This document shows positions 18,188 to 27,384 of a stretch of 64,000 bases of DNA, in pieces. The translations under genes were made by a program, and so were the position numbers. The notes below the pieces were generated by a model. It saw only the letters and a list, made by a program, of their open reading frames with translations. It made no database searches and was not told the origin of the DNA. The DNA is from Streptomyces sp. CB02923. Its GTDB lineage: Bacteria; Actinomycetota; Actinomycetes; Streptomycetales; Streptomycetaceae. The stretch's first letter is position 1, and the number at the start of each line of letters is the position of its first letter. Location of the stretch: contig NZ_LWKZ01000008.1 of assembly GCF_001905005.1 (NCBI RefSeq), forward strand, positions 17,884 through 81,883, in the 5' to 3' direction.

Positions 18188-18658
18188 ATGTCACGTGACC
18201 GTATCTTTGCCTGGCACCTCGAATTACAAAGCGTTCATCACCGCCTGGAGAAGTCCCTGGAGGAGGCCCGAGGGGCCATCCGCTCCGGCAAGCGCATCGA
18301 GTCCCTCTCCCCCGATCTTCGGTACTTTTGCTACAACTTCTGCTCCGCATTGGGGACCCACCACAAGAGCGAGGACGCAGAATTCTTTCCGGTCCTGCTG
18401 AAGCAGGTGCCACAACTGGCACCGGCGATCACACAACTGACCCGCCAGCACCAGGTCCTGGCAGACCTCCTCGACAGCTTCAGAGCAGCCCTGGATTCTT
18501 CACAGTCATCACCGCGGCAGCTGCTCCAGCAGATCAACACCATCAAGTCCGTCATGAAGACGCATTTCGCCGCCGAGGAACGCTCACTGAATTACGCTCT
18601 TCGCGTCCTGGATGCTCCAGAAAGCGACAAGGGCCGGATGTTCGGCGACATCCGGTAA
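18188..18658 (+). CDS. Hemerythrin-like domain protein
   Basis: A 156-residue protein made of a hemerythrin HHE four-helix bundle. Candidate di-iron ligands are H17/H18 (SVHHRL), THHKSEDAEFF (His and Glu), the RQHQ histidine and the THFAAEE motif. Such proteins bind oxygen, nitric oxide or peroxides or sense redox state. It follows the PadR gene and may be controlled by it. Codon 13 is TTA (18224-18226), so translation should depend on the bldA tRNA, suggesting expression late in growth. The ATG has GAGGA upstream. Confidence 0.8.
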   Translation: MSRDRIFAWHLELQSVHHRLEKSLEEARGAIRSGKRIESLSPDLRYFCYNFCSALGTHHKSEDAEFFPVLLKQVPQLAPAITQLTRQHQVLADLLDSFRAALDSSQSSPRQLLQQINTIKSVMKTHFAAEERSLNYALRVLDAPESDKGRMFGDIR

Positions 18659-19022
18659 TTCGGGGCCGCCCTCTGAAGGCGAGGCCGCGATCCCGACTGC
18701 GTCCGATGCGTCGGCCCGTCGGCCGCCTACCGCCCGCAGCATGTCCTGGGCCGTGGCGCTGGCCGTAGCACTCTTCGAACGCAGTGCGGGGAAGCGCTCA
18801 GCCGACCCGGTCATCAGCCGGCCCGGTCGGCTGGTACGTGGAGACGGGCAGACACCTCCTCACTAGGCGGTGTTTGCGTAATGCGCTACGTAGACCGCAT
18901 ATGAACAGCCCCGGCCGGCCGCGCCCGGACGTAGCGTCGGCGACGGCAGGCAAGCGCTCTTCTGAGCGAAACCCTCCCAACGTGAAGACCGACCAAGAAA
19001 TACGTATGCGCGAAGGAAGCCC
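18659..19022. other. Gap, promoter region of a secreted-protein gene
   Basis: No convincing gene is present in these 364 bases. The last 20 bases hold AAGGAAG, the ribosome site for the next gene; a promoter must lie in the AT-richer part near 18865-18905. Confidence 0.4.
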
Positions 19023-19448
19023 ATGAGCAAAATGAAGAAGACCGGAATGAAGGCGCGGAGCGGCCGCGTGGCCGTGATCGGCGCGCTGGGTCTGGCCTCG
19101 GTGGCTCTGGCCGCCGCGCCGGCGTTCGCCAAGGGCGGTGTGGACATCACGGCACCGCACTCGGCGCAGACTGGCGAGACCTTCACGGTCACGGCCCACG
19201 GGGACGACGACGCTTCCAGCTACCTGCAAATATGCCTGGAGAACCGCAGCGGCGGGCAAGCGTGGCACCGGCTGACCTGCGGCGCCGTCGTCGACACAGG
19301 CACTGATGCGCAGGTCACCGCGCGCGTCAAGGCCACGCACAGCGGTGTCCAGCAGTACCGCGCGGTGGTGTACGGCCTGACCAGCCCGAACGACCACCAC
19401 CCCGTCCGCCAGAGGACCTCCGGCCCGGCGACGGTGAACGTCCACTGA
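19023..19448 (+). CDS. Small secreted protein with Ig-like mature domain
   Basis: The 141-residue protein has a Sec signal peptide (Lys/Arg-rich start, hydrophobic core ALGLASVALAAA, cleavage after AFA near residue 36). The mature part of about 105 residues is beta-rich, opens with VDITAPHSAQTGETFTVTAHG and contains two cysteines (LQICLEN and LTCGAV) placed to form a disulphide. It resembles bacterial Ig-like or CARDB-type folds, without known function. AAGGAAG four bases before ATG supports the start. A strong hairpin follows at 19491. Confidence 0.7.
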   Translation: MSKMKKTGMKARSGRVAVIGALGLASVALAAAPAFAKGGVDITAPHSAQTGETFTVTAHGDDDASSYLQICLENRSGGQAWHRLTCGAVVDTGTDAQVTARVKATHSGVQQYRAVVYGLTSPNDHHPVRQRTSGPATVNVH

Positions 19449-19490
19449 TCCAGCGGCGCGGGCACGGATAGCCGGCGCAACCACAGCGTG

Positions 19491-19524
19491 GGCCCCGGGG
19501 GCGTTACGGCTGGCCCCCGGGGCC
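19491..19524. terminator. Strong hairpin, probable terminator
   Basis: Perfect 12-bp arms GGCCCCGGGGGC and GCCCCCGGGGCC enclose a 10-base loop, 43 bp after the stop of the secreted-protein gene. It lacks a T run, as is common for Streptomyces terminators. Confidence 0.7.
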
Positions 19525-19621
19525 AGCGGGCCGACCGCACGCGGAAGCCAGTTCGCGGGCTGCGGCGCGAGCGCCCGTAGCGGGCACCCATCCAGTATCG
19601 CATCGAACGCTGCTTTTTTAA

Positions 19622-19637
19622 CGCAGTGATCAATGCG
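19622..19637. promoter_or_regulatory. Operator-like palindrome, site 1
   Basis: CGCAGTGATCAATGCG is a near-perfect palindrome. Its partner at 19663 has the same CGCA-n2-GATC-n2-TGCG pattern. The promoter of the flavoenzyme gene probably lies between the two sites. Confidence 0.55.
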
Positions 19638-19662
19638 CTTGTGGTACGTTGGGGACTGTAAA

Positions 19663-19678
19663 CGCAACGATCACTGCG
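19663..19678. promoter_or_regulatory. Operator-like palindrome, site 2
   Basis: CGCAACGATCACTGCG shares outer and central bases with site 1, 41 bp away centre to centre (nearly four helical turns). A TetR-type repressor could bind both. No TetR gene is adjacent, so the regulator is encoded elsewhere. Confidence 0.55.
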
Positions 19679-19710
19679 AGGCGCGCACGCCTCAGGAAGT
19701 GAGTTCAGCT

Positions 19711-20799
19711 GTGTCCAGCCGAGAGTTCGCGGGACCCGAAATGCGGCCGCTGCAACTGCGAGAGCTCACGGTTCCCAACCGTGTATGGATGTCCCCGATG
19801 GCCCAGTACTCCGCCGGGCCGGACGGGAAACCGACCGACTGGCACCTCGTGCACTACGGCGCACGAGCCATCGGCGGCGTGGGTCTGGTCATGGTCGAGG
19901 CCACGGCCGTGGGGGCATCACACCGGACCACGTCGGCCGACCTCGGGATATGGAACGAAGAGCAGGTCGCTGCGCACCGGCGCCTGACCTCGTTCATCGC
20001 CGGACGCGGCGCGGTCCCCGCGATCCAGCTGCTGGCTGCGGGCAGGAAGGGGTCACACCAGGTGCCCTGGGAAGGCGACGGGCAGAACGGCCCGGTGAGC
20101 GTGGCCGACGGCGGCTGGGAGACGATCGGGCCCTCGGCGATTCGGTTCGGCAACTTGAACGTTCCCCGGGAAGCCGACCAGGCCGACATCGACGAGGTCG
20201 TCGAGGCGTACGCCCAGGCGGCCCGACTGTCCCACCTGGCGGGGTACGAGGCTGTCGAGATCCACGCCGCGCACGGATACATCGTGCACCAGTTCCTCTC
20301 CCCCCTGTCCAACCACCGGACGGACGAGTACGGCGGGAGCCTGCAGAACCGGATGCGCCTTCCGCTACGCGTGGCTCGCGCCGTCCGTGAAGCCTTCCCG
20401 GCGGAGAAGCCCGTCTTCGTCCGTATCACCGCCACGGACTGGGTCTCCGGTGGTGTCTCCGTCGACGAGGCAGCGACGTTCGCCAAGGAACTGGCGGCCG
20501 TGGGCATCGACCTCCTGGACGTCTCGTCCGGTGGGGTGGTGCGAAACCGGGAGGCCCGCCCGCCCGTGCGAGACGGGGTCCACGTCGAGTTCGCGGACAC
20601 GCTCAAGAAGGCCTCGGGACTCGCGGTCGCCCCGGTCGGACCGATCGGCGACCTGTCACAGGTCGGCGAGCTCGTGGCCGACGGCCGGGCGGACGCGGCG
20701 CTGATGGGACGCGCTCTGCTCCGCGACCCGTACCTCGCCCTGCGCGACCGGAGCGGCGACAAGGCGGCCTGGCCGAGCCAGTATCACCGCGCGCTGTGA
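19711..20799 (+). CDS. Old Yellow Enzyme-type NADH:flavin oxidoreductase
   Basis: This 362-residue TIM-barrel flavoprotein belongs to the YqjM-like (thermophilic-like) OYE group. It reduces activated C=C bonds of electrophiles with NADPH and FMN. Visible are NRVWMSPMAQYSA at the N-terminus, EIHAAHGYIVHQFLSP (the His pair region for substrate) with NHRTDEYGGS, and the phosphate-binding end PVGPIGDLSQ and ALMGRALLRDP. The cysteine that modulates the flavin in YqjM (SPMC) is Ala here. Start GTG 19711 follows AGGAAGTGAG. Two palindromes upstream suggest induction by reactive compounds. Confidence 0.85.
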   Translation: MSSREFAGPEMRPLQLRELTVPNRVWMSPMAQYSAGPDGKPTDWHLVHYGARAIGGVGLVMVEATAVGASHRTTSADLGIWNEEQVAAHRRLTSFIAGRGAVPAIQLLAAGRKGSHQVPWEGDGQNGPVSVADGGWETIGPSAIRFGNLNVPREADQADIDEVVEAYAQAARLSHLAGYEAVEIHAAHGYIVHQFLSPLSNHRTDEYGGSLQNRMRLPLRVARAVREAFPAEKPVFVRITATDWVSGGVSVDEAATFAKELAAVGIDLLDVSSGGVVRNREARPPVRDGVHVEFADTLKKASGLAVAPVGPIGDLSQVGELVADGRADAALMGRALLRDPYLALRDRSGDKAAWPSQYHRAL

Positions 20800-21386
20800 A
20801 GAAGGCCCCCAAGGCCGCCCGCCTGCACCGGGGTTCACGCGGCGGACGGCCCCAGCGCGGGGTCAGGCCTCGGTGGCGTCCGTACGGCTTGGAGGTCGGC
20901 GAGGGCTCGGGCGCGCGGCCCCGAAGGCGATGAGCCGCGCTTGGCTTCTTGCGGCGTGGGGTCGGTGAACTGCTGGTGTTCTGCGGGCGCGTGGGTCCGG
21001 CGCCGGCCGGAGCGGTGGATCACGGCAGTCGGTTCTCCTCGGAAAGGCCGCTGGGGATGAGGGGTTGGCCGAACGCGCCGGGCGGCCAGGCACCCGGGCG
21101 GACAGGTGGACAGGTGGACAAGCGGACAGAGGGGTGGGCGGACAGAGCGGGTGGAAGGAAGCTGGAAAGTCGCTGTTCGTTAGATCACAGAGAAACCTGC
21201 CGTAAGTAGAGCAACTGCGCGCTTTGTCCCGACTTGCCCACGGGTGTCACGTGCGAGACCACTCCTGCGAGCCGGATTTTCATTACCGTCGCCCCTCAAC
21301 GCGGCCATACCATCCGATGGTTCCACCGCCTGAGCCCTGTCGCGGGCGTGGCGCATCGCTTTCTCTCTGACCAGGAAAAGGCCTCA
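20800..21386. other. Gap with an 8-bp tandem repeat
   Basis: No gene is supported in these 587 bases. A run of GGACAGGT-like 8-bp units lies at 21100-21131. AT-rich sequence near 21180-21215 and 21280-21300 may hold the promoter of the next gene. Confidence 0.5.
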
Positions 21387-22664
21387 GTGAATCTTCGACG
21401 TACTCTCGCGACCGCCGTCGTCGCTGTCTCCACTCCCGCAGTCCTGCTCAGCGCGGGCTCCGCGGCCCTGGCCGACACCACGCCCGCCGTGCAGCAGCAC
21501 AAGCCGAGCTACGCGGACCTCAAGAAGGCCGCAGCCGAAGCGGAGCAGGCGTACAAGGACGCAGTGGCGGCCAAGGCGGCCTCGCAGCAGAAGCTGGACG
21601 ACACGCTGGCTGCCCAGGAGTCGGTGAACCACCCGCTCAGGGTGGCCATCGCGGCTGCGGAGAAGGCGTTGACGGCTGCCGACGCCGACAAGGCGGCCGC
21701 GGACAAGGGCGTCGCGGACGCCAAGGCCAAGCTGGCTGCGGCCGAGGACGAGGCCGGGAAGGCCGCGGCCCAGAAGGCGCTGGCCGCGGCCGAGGCCACG
21801 GCCGAGAAGGCCGCCCAGGCCAAGACAGAAGCGGAGGCCGAGCGCGCGGCGGCCTGGAAGGCGGCCGGCGACGCCCGGCTCAAGGCGGTTCAGGAGTTCA
21901 GCAAGGCCCAGGACGCTCCGGCCGAGGCCCTCAAGGTCAAGAACGCGGCCGACAAGGCGGTCACCGGCGCCTCGGACTGCGTACGCGAGCAGGGCCTGAC
22001 CGTCCTCGCCAACGGCCTGCCCTCGAAGGCCGTGACCGGAAAGACCGTCGACTTCTCGTTCACGGTGGCCAACGGCACCGACCGCACCCTTGACGTGAGG
22101 CCGCTGGTCTTCTTCCGCCTGGAGGCCAAGAACCAGTTCCAGCACTTCATGAAGGTGCAGTGGTCCGACGGCACCGAATGGAAGGAGCTGGACTCGCACC
22201 TCAACTCCCACACCGCGACCGTCAAGGCCATGCAGCCCGGTGCGCGCACCGACGTGAAGATGCGGATGACGATCGAGAAGGGGGCTCCGGCGGAGACCGG
22301 CTACGCCCTGTTCGCCGGTGACGCCTCCGATCAGTACAACCCCTGCGTGTCCGGCCCCATGAAGCGCTACAACTTCGAGGTGCTCGCCGCCGACAGCAAG
22401 CCCGGCAAGGTCGACGACGCCAAGCCCGCCACCGTCGACGACAAGAACCGCCCCGAGACCGGAAAGCCGGCGCAGGACGCCACTGCCGTCAAGCCGGCGA
22501 TGTCCAACGTCTCCGCCAAGCAGGCCGACGCCGGCGGCAGTCTCGCCAGCACCGGCTCGTCGTCCGCCACCCCGCAGCTCGCCCTCGCGAGCGGTGCCGC
22601 CGTGCTGCTCGGCGCCGGGGCGGTCTTCGCCGTCCGCCGTCGCGGGAGCAAGGGCACCAACTGA
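21387..22664 (+). CDS. Alanine-rich surface protein with sortase LAxTG signal
   Basis: The 425-residue protein has a signal peptide (NLRRTLATAVVAVSTPAVLLSAGSAALA), an Ala/Lys/Glu-rich coiled coil from about 40 to 190, a globular domain from about 195 to 340 with cysteines in SDCVREQ and YNPCVSG, a Lys/Asp/Pro-rich spacer, and a C-terminal sorting signal LASTG, hydrophobic helix and RRRG tail. LAxTG is the signal used by Streptomyces class E sortases, so it is probably wall-anchored on hyphae. GTG 21387 has AGGA upstream. A strong hairpin follows. Confidence 0.8.
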   Translation: MNLRRTLATAVVAVSTPAVLLSAGSAALADTTPAVQQHKPSYADLKKAAAEAEQAYKDAVAAKAASQQKLDDTLAAQESVNHPLRVAIAAAEKALTAADADKAAADKGVADAKAKLAAAEDEAGKAAAQKALAAAEATAEKAAQAKTEAEAERAAAWKAAGDARLKAVQEFSKAQDAPAEALKVKNAADKAVTGASDCVREQGLTVLANGLPSKAVTGKTVDFSFTVANGTDRTLDVRPLVFFRLEAKNQFQHFMKVQWSDGTEWKELDSHLNSHTATVKAMQPGARTDVKMRMTIEKGAPAETGYALFAGDASDQYNPCVSGPMKRYNFEVLAADSKPGKVDDAKPATVDDKNRPETGKPAQDATAVKPAMSNVSAKQADAGGSLASTGSSSATPQLALASGAAVLLGAGAVFAVRRRGSKGTN

Positions 22665-22677
22665 CCCGACCCCGGCC

Positions 22678-22710
22678 AGGGCCCGCGTCCGATCAACGGA
22701 TGCGGGCCCT
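22678..22710. terminator. Hairpin terminator
   Basis: AGGGCCCGC and TCCG arms pair with CGGA and GCGGGCCCT around a 5-base loop, with one bulged pair. It starts 13 bp after the stop of the surface-protein gene. Confidence 0.75.
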
Positions 22711-22866
22711 CGTGTCGTGCTCTTCGCACAGGTAGCGCTCAGGGAGCGCAGGTTTGCGCAGGAAGGAAGAGGCCTGACAAAACAGCGTCGTGGTGATTAT
22801 GATGTTGTGGATGAATAACTCCTCCTCGTACGGAATGGGGGAATCGTCCGCGCAAGGTGAGTGCTG

Positions 22867-24441
22867 ATGGCACATCACTTCGCGAACACGATTCCGACCC
22901 GCCTGTTGATGTGGCAGCGCGTACGTGAGTACGCCGTGCCACCGTCCATGATCGAGACCGCGACCGCACGGCGTGTCGTCGGAGACTGGGCCGGTGCCTG
23001 CGCCGCCGCCCGGATCGACATTGATCTCGATCTGCGCGCCGTGCGCCATCGCCACGGCATCGAACTCGTCACCCGCCTCCGTGCGGATCTGCGCAGGCTT
23101 GCGCCGGATCTGCTCCGATGGCACATGCCCCGGATCGCCCCCGCCGGGCGGCTCCGGCCCGGCCTCACCATCTCGCTGGCCCATTACCGGACTCCCGGCG
23201 CCACAACGCTGCAACTGGTGGTGCGGACACCGCCGGCCTGGACGGATGCCGGGCAGCGGATGTCCCTGGCTCTGTGGGAGGGGCAAGGGGAGAAATCAGG
23301 GGACGGAGTTCCCGGGTACCGCTCGCACCCGCATCCTCATCCCGACCGGCGTTTCCGGCTCGACCTGCACCGGCACCTCTGGGACGCCGGTCGGAGCGGC
23401 GAACTGGCGCGGCGGTGTGGTGCGGGCGGGACAGTGGCCGTGGCACCGCCACCACCGCCTGGCCCGCCCCGTGCACCCGGTCTGTCGCCATGGGCGGTGG
23501 CACGTTGGGCCGCCGAGGCAGAGTTGCTGTTGCGGGCCGAGGGCCGCCCCCGCGGGGCCTTCGCCGTACGGCTCGGTGAGCGGAGCCGCACCGTACTCGA
23601 ACTCGTCGCCCCCGACGACAGCCACGCCCCGACACTGCGACCGCTGCGAGAAACGCCGGCGCCGCAGGACATCGCGGCGCTTCCTCTGCTGCCGGAGGCG
23701 GCGGCCCGGGTCCCTCCGGATCTGGAGCTGCTGCGGGCCGGCCTGGTCGCAGCCGAGCGGTTGCATCCGCTCGTCGCCGCAGCACTGGCGGCGTACGGGC
23801 CGACAGCCGCGTACGGGCCGACGACCGCGTACGGGCCGACGGCCGCGTACGAATCGGTGGTGGCGTTCGGACGGGTGGCGGCGGCGTCCGGACCCGTACC
23901 CGAGCCCGGCGATCCGCATCGGGTGGAGTGCCGAGGGCAGGTCCACCGGATCGCGCTGCGGGACGGGGTACTGACTGCGGTCGACCACGACCCGGACCAA
24001 CTCCACCGGGAAGAGCTGCTGGTGGCACTCGGCGGGCCACCATTGCCCTGCTTGCGGGCGATCGACACCGTGCACCGCACCCCGGAGGCGCTGCCTGCGG
24101 TCCGGGAGCGGCTCGACCACGGTGACGTCGCCGGAGCGCTGGCCGTGGTCGAAGGGCTGCTCGGTCCCGGTGCGGTCCTGCGCGACGGGCCGCTTCGGGA
24201 GGAACTGGAGTCCGCCGCGGCTCGCCGCATCGACCACGGACTCTTCCGCTCGGGGCTCTTCCGTTCGGGGCTGGTCGTCGGCCGCACGGGGGTCAGTGCC
24301 GGTGCGGTAGAGGGCGGAAACGCCGCGGGCACGGGGCACGCCGGCGCGGGCCGTCGTCCCCGGATCGACCGGCATACGCCTCCCGCGGCACGCCTCAAGC
24401 GAAGCAGGCGGGCCCGGCCCCGTAACGGCCAGATCGACTGA
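22867..24441 (+). CDS. Unknown protein linked to a MoxR/VWA pair
   Basis: This 524-residue protein has no recognised domain. It begins MAHHFANTIPTRLLMWQ and contains IDIDLDLRAVRHRHGIELVTRLR, a conserved-looking domain up to about 290, then three copies of AYGPT(A/T) from an 18-bp repeat, a second domain (about 345-460) and a basic tail. No signal peptide or membrane helix is present. ATG 22867 is chosen because AAGGTGAG ends six bases upstream. Position just before the ATPase and VWA genes on the same strand suggests a substrate, adaptor or partner of that chaperone-like pair. Confidence 0.65.
   Translation: MAHHFANTIPTRLLMWQRVREYAVPPSMIETATARRVVGDWAGACAAARIDIDLDLRAVRHRHGIELVTRLRADLRRLAPDLLRWHMPRIAPAGRLRPGLTISLAHYRTPGATTLQLVVRTPPAWTDAGQRMSLALWEGQGEKSGDGVPGYRSHPHPHPDRRFRLDLHRHLWDAGRSGELARRCGAGGTVAVAPPPPPGPPRAPGLSPWAVARWAAEAELLLRAEGRPRGAFAVRLGERSRTVLELVAPDDSHAPTLRPLRETPAPQDIAALPLLPEAAARVPPDLELLRAGLVAAERLHPLVAAALAAYGPTAAYGPTTAYGPTAAYESVVAFGRVAAASGPVPEPGDPHRVECRGQVHRIALRDGVLTAVDHDPDQLHREELLVALGGPPLPCLRAIDTVHRTPEALPAVRERLDHGDVAGALAVVEGLLGPGAVLRDGPLREELESAAARRIDHGLFRSGLFRSGLVVGRTGVSAGAVEGGNAAGTGHAGAGRRPRIDRHTPPAARLKRSRRARPRNGQID
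23791..23844. repeat. In-frame tandem repeat, 18 bp x 3
   Basis: GCGTACGGGCCGACRRCC is repeated three times with one or two changes, then a partial fourth. It codes AYGPTx repeats in the unknown protein, so protein length may vary among strains. Confidence 0.9.
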
Positions 24442-24572
24442 CCGGCCGCCTGCCCAGCGGCCCCATCAACCTCTCTGTTCCCACTGCGCACAGCGCACAC
24501 ACGCCGCCCCACGGCCCCACAACCATCTGGGACGGATCCTCCCGTTCCCTTACCCATTCCCTGGTGATGCCC

Positions 24573-25820
24573 ATGTCTTCCAGCACCCTCATGCCCGGCC
24601 AGCTCGCGGTCGCCGCCGACCTCTTGGCCCGCCTGCGCACGACCACCACCGAACCGCGCTCCGACGAGCAGCTCGAAGCGCTCACCCTGGCCGTCGCGGC
24701 CGACTTGCCCGTGCTGCTGTGGGGCGAGCCGGGCATCGGCAAGACCGCGGCCCTGACACAGCTCGCCGCGTCCCTCGACCTGCCGCTGACGACCGTGATA
24801 GCCAGCGTCCACGAACCGTCCGACTTCTCCGGACTGCCCATCGTGGGAGACGATCCGGCCGTACAGGGGGTGCCGATGGCGCCACCGCAGTGGGCCGTGG
24901 AACTCGTACGGGCCGGGCGGGGGCTGCTCTTCCTGGACGAACTCTCCACCGCCACCCCGGCCGTTCAGGCCGCGCTGCTCCGGGTCGTCCTGGACCGGAG
25001 GGTGGGTGCGCTGCAACTGCCGCCGGGGGTACGGATCGTGGCCGCCGCCAATCCGCGCGCTTCGGCGGCGGACGGGTGGGAGCTGAGTCCGCCGCTGGCC
25101 AACCGGTTCGTGCATCTGCACTGGGTACACGACCGGGAGGTGGTGGTGCGCGGGCTGGGCGGGGTCTGGCCCCGGGCCGAGCTGCCCCGGCTGGTGCCGG
25201 AGAGGCTGCCGGAGGCGGTGGCTTTCGCGCGGCGCGCGGTCTGCGGCTTCCTGGAAGCCCGGCCTACGCTGATCCACCGGCTGCCGAGCACCGAGACGCG
25301 GCGCGGCGGTGCCTGGCCCTCGCCCCGGAGCTGGGAGGCCGCACTGACCCTGCTGGCTTTCGGTACGGCTGCCTCCGCATCCCGGGAGGTCCTGGCCCTG
25401 CTCGTGCGGGGCACGGTGGGAGACGGGCCGGGGCTCGAACTCCTCGCGCACCTGGACCGGATGGACCTGCCGGACCCGGAAACGCTGTTGGCCGATCCGG
25501 CCTCCGCCGAACTGCCCGTACGAGGCGATCTGCGTCAGGCGGCGCTGGAGGCAGTGGTAGCCGCAATCGGGGCGCGACCAGTACGTGAGCGGTGGGACGC
25601 GGGCTGGGCAGTGCTGGTCCGGGCGCTGGAGGCCGGCGCCCCTGACCTGCTGGTGGCTCCGGCGGCGACGTTGGCCGCGCTGCGGCGCGACGACTGGGAG
25701 GTGCCCGAGGCTGTGGAGCGGCTGGCCGCGGTGGTCGGTCTCGCCCGGCGGGCGGACCGGTCGGTGGAGCGGGCTGCGGCGGCGGCCGACGCCGGGCGCG
25801 GGGCGGAGGCATGCCGATGA
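24573..25820 (+). CDS. MoxR-type AAA+ ATPase
   Basis: A 415-residue ATPase with Walker A GEPGIGKT at about 51-58, Walker B GLLFLDELS at about 117-125, sensor 1 in IVAAANPR and a later arginine-rich region. MoxR ATPases act as chaperones with a VWA-domain partner to insert cofactors or remodel protein complexes. ATG 24573 has GGTGA five bases upstream; GTG 24564 and ATG 24567 are possible. The next gene codes the VWA-type partner and overlaps this one by ten bases, so the two are translationally coupled. Confidence 0.85.
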   Translation: MSSSTLMPGQLAVAADLLARLRTTTTEPRSDEQLEALTLAVAADLPVLLWGEPGIGKTAALTQLAASLDLPLTTVIASVHEPSDFSGLPIVGDDPAVQGVPMAPPQWAVELVRAGRGLLFLDELSTATPAVQAALLRVVLDRRVGALQLPPGVRIVAAANPRASAADGWELSPPLANRFVHLHWVHDREVVVRGLGGVWPRAELPRLVPERLPEAVAFARRAVCGFLEARPTLIHRLPSTETRRGGAWPSPRSWEAALTLLAFGTAASASREVLALLVRGTVGDGPGLELLAHLDRMDLPDPETLLADPASAELPVRGDLRQAALEAVVAAIGARPVRERWDAGWAVLVRALEAGAPDLLVAPAATLAALRRDDWEVPEAVERLAAVVGLARRADRSVERAAAAADAGRGAEACR

Positions 25821-27268
25821 CGGGGGCGGCGAAACGTCCGGGGGCGCACCCGGTGACCGAGCCCGCACCGCCGCGTCCGACGGCTCGGCCTGCACTGCCG
25901 AGCCCGACGCCCCGGCCCGTACCACCGCACCCGACGCCGGCCACCGCGCCAAGGCCGTCGGCCGGTCCCGACGGGCCGGTCGGGCCGGCCGGGCGGCCCG
26001 GACTCCCGCTGGACATGGAGAAGTTGCTGGCCGCCCGTCTGCACGCGGTGAAGGTCCGGCCCTACCTTGCGGACGCGCTCTTCGCACTGCACGTGGTGGA
26101 CGACCCGTCGGTGCCGACCATGGCGGTGGACGCGCACTGGCGCTGCTACGTCTCCCCCGGCTTCGTGGCGCAGACCCCGGTGGAGGAACTGGCGGGGATC
26201 TGGGTGCACGAGGTTTCCCACCTGCTCCGGGACCACCACGGGCGGGGCGAGCGGTATGCGCGGGAGCACGAGGAGCGCGGTCCGGGCGAGCGCGACGGGA
26301 GGGGAACCTCCCCGGAGGACCGGGCCGATCGCTGGGGGAGGCTGCGGCGGAACATTGCCGCTGATTTCGAGATCAACGATGATATCTACGGTGATGGTCT
26401 GCCCCATCCTGCAGGAGCCGTTCTGCCGTCGCTGCTGCAACTGCCCGACGGGCTGCTGATGGAGGAGTATCTCCGGACGGCGTCGATGTCCGGGCTCACC
26501 GCCGACCTGGCCTGGCTGGACTGCGGCAGCGGTGCGGACGGGCAGGCCCGGCCGTGGGAGCTGGGACCCGACGGGGCTCATGGGCTCAGCAGGCAGCAGC
26601 GGGACGCGGTCCGCTTCCGCGTCGCGGAAGGGATCAAGGGCCGGCCCGGCAACGCGTCGCAGGGGTGGCGCCGGTGGGCGGACGAGGCGTTCCATCCGCC
26701 GCAGCCGTGGCGGCAGTTGCTGGGAGCGGCGGTCCGCTCGGCGGCGTCCGCGCCGGGGGTGGGCGAGGACCACAGCTACCGGCGGCCGTCCCGGCGCTCG
26801 GCCGGTCTCCCCGGGGTGCTGCTGCCGAGCCTGCGCCGTACACCGCCGCGAGTCTGCGTCGTGATCGACACCTCCGGGTCGGTGAGCGACGCCGAGCTGG
26901 GCAGCGCACTGCTGGAAGTGGCGGCGATCTCCCGTGCGGTGGGCAGGCAGCGCGATCTGGTCTCGGTGATCTCCTGTGACGCGGCGGCCGGAGTCGCCGT
27001 CCCGCTCTGCCACGCCGAGAACATCGAACTGATCGGCGGCGGGGGAACGGATCTGCGCTCCGGTTTCGCGCGGGCGCTCCGCTCCCGACCTCGCCCGAAC
27101 GTGATCGTCGCGCTGACGGACGGACAGACGCCGTGGCCCTCCGCACCACCGCCCTGCCGCACGGTCGTCGGTCTCTTCCCCCGCCCCGTCCGCGCCGCGG
27201 ACGAGGAGGACCCCGACTACGTTCCGGACACGCCGCCGCCCTGGGCGCGTGTCGTCACCATCAGCTGA
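25811..27268 (+). CDS. VWA-like protein with HEVSH metallopeptidase-like domain
   Basis: The 485-residue protein matches the DUF2201-type architecture. After a Pro-rich N-terminus (1-65), a peptidase-like domain carries WVHEVSHLLRDH (HEVSH at 133-137; the canonical order HExxH is kept), and the C-terminal VWA-like domain has the metal site DTSGSVS (D353, S355, S357) and GGGGTDLR. It is the usual partner of MoxR-type ATPases. The first residues overlap the ATPase gene. Its role with the ATPase could be metal- or cofactor-dependent maturation of a target; the target is unknown. Confidence 0.8.
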   Translation: MPMTGAAKRPGAHPVTEPAPPRPTARPALPSPTPRPVPPHPTPATAPRPSAGPDGPVGPAGRPGLPLDMEKLLAARLHAVKVRPYLADALFALHVVDDPSVPTMAVDAHWRCYVSPGFVAQTPVEELAGIWVHEVSHLLRDHHGRGERYAREHEERGPGERDGRGTSPEDRADRWGRLRRNIAADFEINDDIYGDGLPHPAGAVLPSLLQLPDGLLMEEYLRTASMSGLTADLAWLDCGSGADGQARPWELGPDGAHGLSRQQRDAVRFRVAEGIKGRPGNASQGWRRWADEAFHPPQPWRQLLGAAVRSAASAPGVGEDHSYRRPSRRSAGLPGVLLPSLRRTPPRVCVVIDTSGSVSDAELGSALLEVAAISRAVGRQRDLVSVISCDAAAGVAVPLCHAENIELIGGGGTDLRSGFARALRSRPRPNVIVALTDGQTPWPSAPPPCRTVVGLFPRPVRAADEEDPDYVPDTPPPWARVVTIS

Positions 27269-27384
27269 GGGAGCGCGGCGGCGCGGCATGGCTCGTCACC
27301 GTTACGAACGGGCGTCGCGTCGTCCGCCCGGCGGGGGCATCACCTGACGGTACGGGTCATGGGGTGCGAGTCATGGGGTGTGGG

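Noticed and set aside
23337..26087. 916-codon minus-strand frame across the unknown protein and MoxR genes
   Set aside because: High GC keeps the antisense frame open. It has no domain, and two supported genes lie on the other strand.
24000..27268. Possible defence system built on the MoxR/VWA genes
   Set aside because: There is no nuclease, effector or toxin domain beside them; a chaperone-type role fits better.
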